Assembly (NCBI RefSeq): GCF_000220395.1
Contig: NW_004085868.1
Location: 7,840 to 71,839, forward strand
Direction of reading: 5' to 3'
Length of the DNA stretch: 64,000 nucleotides
From: Ichthyophthirius multifiliis
Taxonomy: Eukaryota; Ciliophora; Oligohymenophorea; Hymenostomatida
The notes beneath the pieces are model-generated. The model did not search any database. It was not told the DNA's origin and was given only the letters and a program-made list of their open reading frames with translations. Positions within the stretch are counted from its first letter, which is position 1, and every line of letters starts with the position of its first letter. The translations under genes were made by a program, and so were the position numbers. Of this stretch, positions 62,309 to 64,000 are shown piece after piece.

Positions 62309-64000
62309 CTAAGTAATTAAGATATATTTTATACTTTTTATATAAAAAAATTAGAATTTATTAAACAATATTTATTATAATTATTTATATAATTTTATAA
62401 ATTATTATAAATTTATATCTTGAATAAATTATTTTGATATTTATCTACAATAAAGTTACGCCATAAAAATAATTTTGTACTAATATTTGATATTAATAAT
62501 AATTTTATAATAAATTAAATTCACAAATAAAATAAAATAAATTTAAATATGAAATAAAATAAATTTAGTTTAAAAATTTTAATCTATATAAATCAAATTT
62601 TGTACGTCATTTTTGATTTAATTAAAATTTATTATAATAAAATCAAGATAAACAAATATAATATTAATAAATATATAAAAAAAAAAATAGGTTAAATATA
62701 TTTATATGAATATAAATTTAAAAATTTAATTTAATAAAAAAAATATATAAATTAAATTATTACAAATAAAATACATTATATTTTTTTATTAGCAAAATCT
62801 ATATTTATTATTTTTAGATAAATGTATTTTTTAAAGATTAATTACCTTATATTATTTTTGTTTTTCTATAGGATAAAATTAATATTATGATTTTTATATT
62901 ATTTTGTTTTATTCTAATATTCAGAAATTATTAAAGATATTTATTTTAAATATTTTATCATTTATTTTTTCTGTTTTCTATTTTATTAGTTTTTATTAAA
63001 TAATAATGATTATATTATTTTTGTATTTATTATTTTTATTAATTTTGTTTAGTTTATTAGTTTATATGTCTTATTTTTTTCTAATTAAATATATAAATTA
63101 GTATTTGAATACTTTAATGAAAAAATTCAGTTAGATATCGAAATAATATAGCCATGATAATTATTATTACTAGTTTTTTTTAAAAAAACTATTAATATGT
63201 TTGTTTCATTTTTAAATTAAAATTATTATTTAAATATATATAATTTTTTATACTTTTTTAAATCTATTTATTTTTATATATAAGCAAATAATGTTTAAAT
63301 ATATTTTAAATTATAATATTTAAAATAAATTACTTTAAAGAGAAAGATTATTTTTGTGTTTTTATTATATTAATATATATATTATATAAGCCATTTTAAT
63401 ATTTTAGTTTTATAATTTAAGGGCCAATTATTATTTGCTACATAATTATTTTTTAAAAATTAAAAAAACTTTAATAAAATTTAATTTTTAGTATACAAAA
63501 AAAATTAAAATATTTAATAAAAAAATTAAAATAAATTAGGACTAAATACTTATATATATTATTTATTTAAAAAAAAATATTATAATAATAATAAATAAAA
63601 TGAAAAAATTTACATATTTTTTATTTTAAATATTTATTTATTATATATAAAATTTATATAATAATGTATATATATATATATATATATTTATATATAACCA
63701 TTTTTTAATTTTAATTTATTATATCCCATTTAAATATAAAAATTATTTATTTTATTTTTAATTATTATATTATTTTTTCTCCATTTTTTATTTTTATAAT
63801 AAATTTTTTTACTAAACATTTATTATTAATTATAATATGTATTAAGAATAAAATTATTTTATATTATTACAAATTTAAATATAAAATTAATAAAATTTAT
63901 AATATTTATAAATAAAATTTAATTTATAAAATTTTTTTAATTATTTTTAATATTAAATTAAAATTAATTAATAATTATTTTTATATCATAACTTTATATA
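62125..64000. other. AT-rich terminal region; one doubtful minus-strand ORF
   Basis: About 1.9 kb of A/T with TA runs (62245-62306, 63668-63698). On the minus strand a frame from ATG 63155 (MAILFRYLTEFFHQ) stays free of TGA for over 120 codons, but it is Ile/Lys/Asn/Gln-only and has no recognisable motif. It could be a fast-evolving hypothetical gene; evidence is too thin to call. Confidence 0.4.

Noticed and set aside
62700..63155. Minus-strand frame MAILFRYLTEFF...
   Set aside because: Low-complexity, no motif, and TGA scarcity explains the openness; kept only as a note on the spacer.

Overview
The window reads as ciliate nuclear DNA. Long frames only make sense if TAA and TAG are read as glutamine and TGA is the only stop: every conserved protein found here (RPN2, TRM5, a P5B ATPase, copine, TBCE, leishmanolysin and others) carries many in-frame TAA/TAG codons and ends on TGA. 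The DNA is extremely A+T-rich (roughly 85% by eye), intergenic DNA is almost pure A/T with TA microsatellites, and introns are short and AT-only. This points to an oligohymenophorean ciliate, most likely a hymenostome of the Ichthyophthirius/Tetrahymena type. The species cannot be fixed from this sequence.

Layout. 1-8.7 kb: the 3' part of a cysteine-rich, furin-repeat-like membrane protein gene, TRM5, a tiny N-terminally lipid-modifiable protein, then an inverted decayed copy of the cysteine-rich gene. 11-21.8 kb: P5B ATPase, a coiled-coil protein with eight introns, proteasome subunit RPN2 and a four-CX9C mitochondrial protein like NDUFA8. 23-27 kb: an IQCH-like protein on the minus strand. 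29-36 kb: legumain, a large gene joining a VHS-like N-terminus, a long coiled coil and an AP-2 alpha-appendage-like C-terminus, then an unknown gene. 37.7-45 kb: an ELMO-domain protein and a cyclic-nucleotide-binding protein (divergent pair), copine, and a multi-spanning transporter-like protein. 45-54 kb: a large beta-propeller-like receptor with one membrane segment, an R-SNARE of VAMP7 type, a two-pass membrane protein, a small basic protein and an acyl-protein thioesterase. 54.7-62 kb: a small CaaX-ending protein sharing a motif with the earlier basic protein, tubulin chaperone TBCE, a stand-alone TRPM-type SLOG protein and a leishmanolysin-like protease. The rest is gene-poor A/T.

There are no operons; genes are single, often in divergent pairs. 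Several suit a cell with cilia and heavy membrane traffic (TBCE for tubulin, IQCH, ELMO, copine, R-SNARE, adaptin-like protein, secreted proteases), but that is inference. I recognised no tRNA, rRNA, CRISPR array or transposon. Several otherwise good genes carry one-base frame breaks, mostly at A-runs, which may be assembly errors. Gene models were built by hand; where stated, spliced lengths were checked to be multiples of three.
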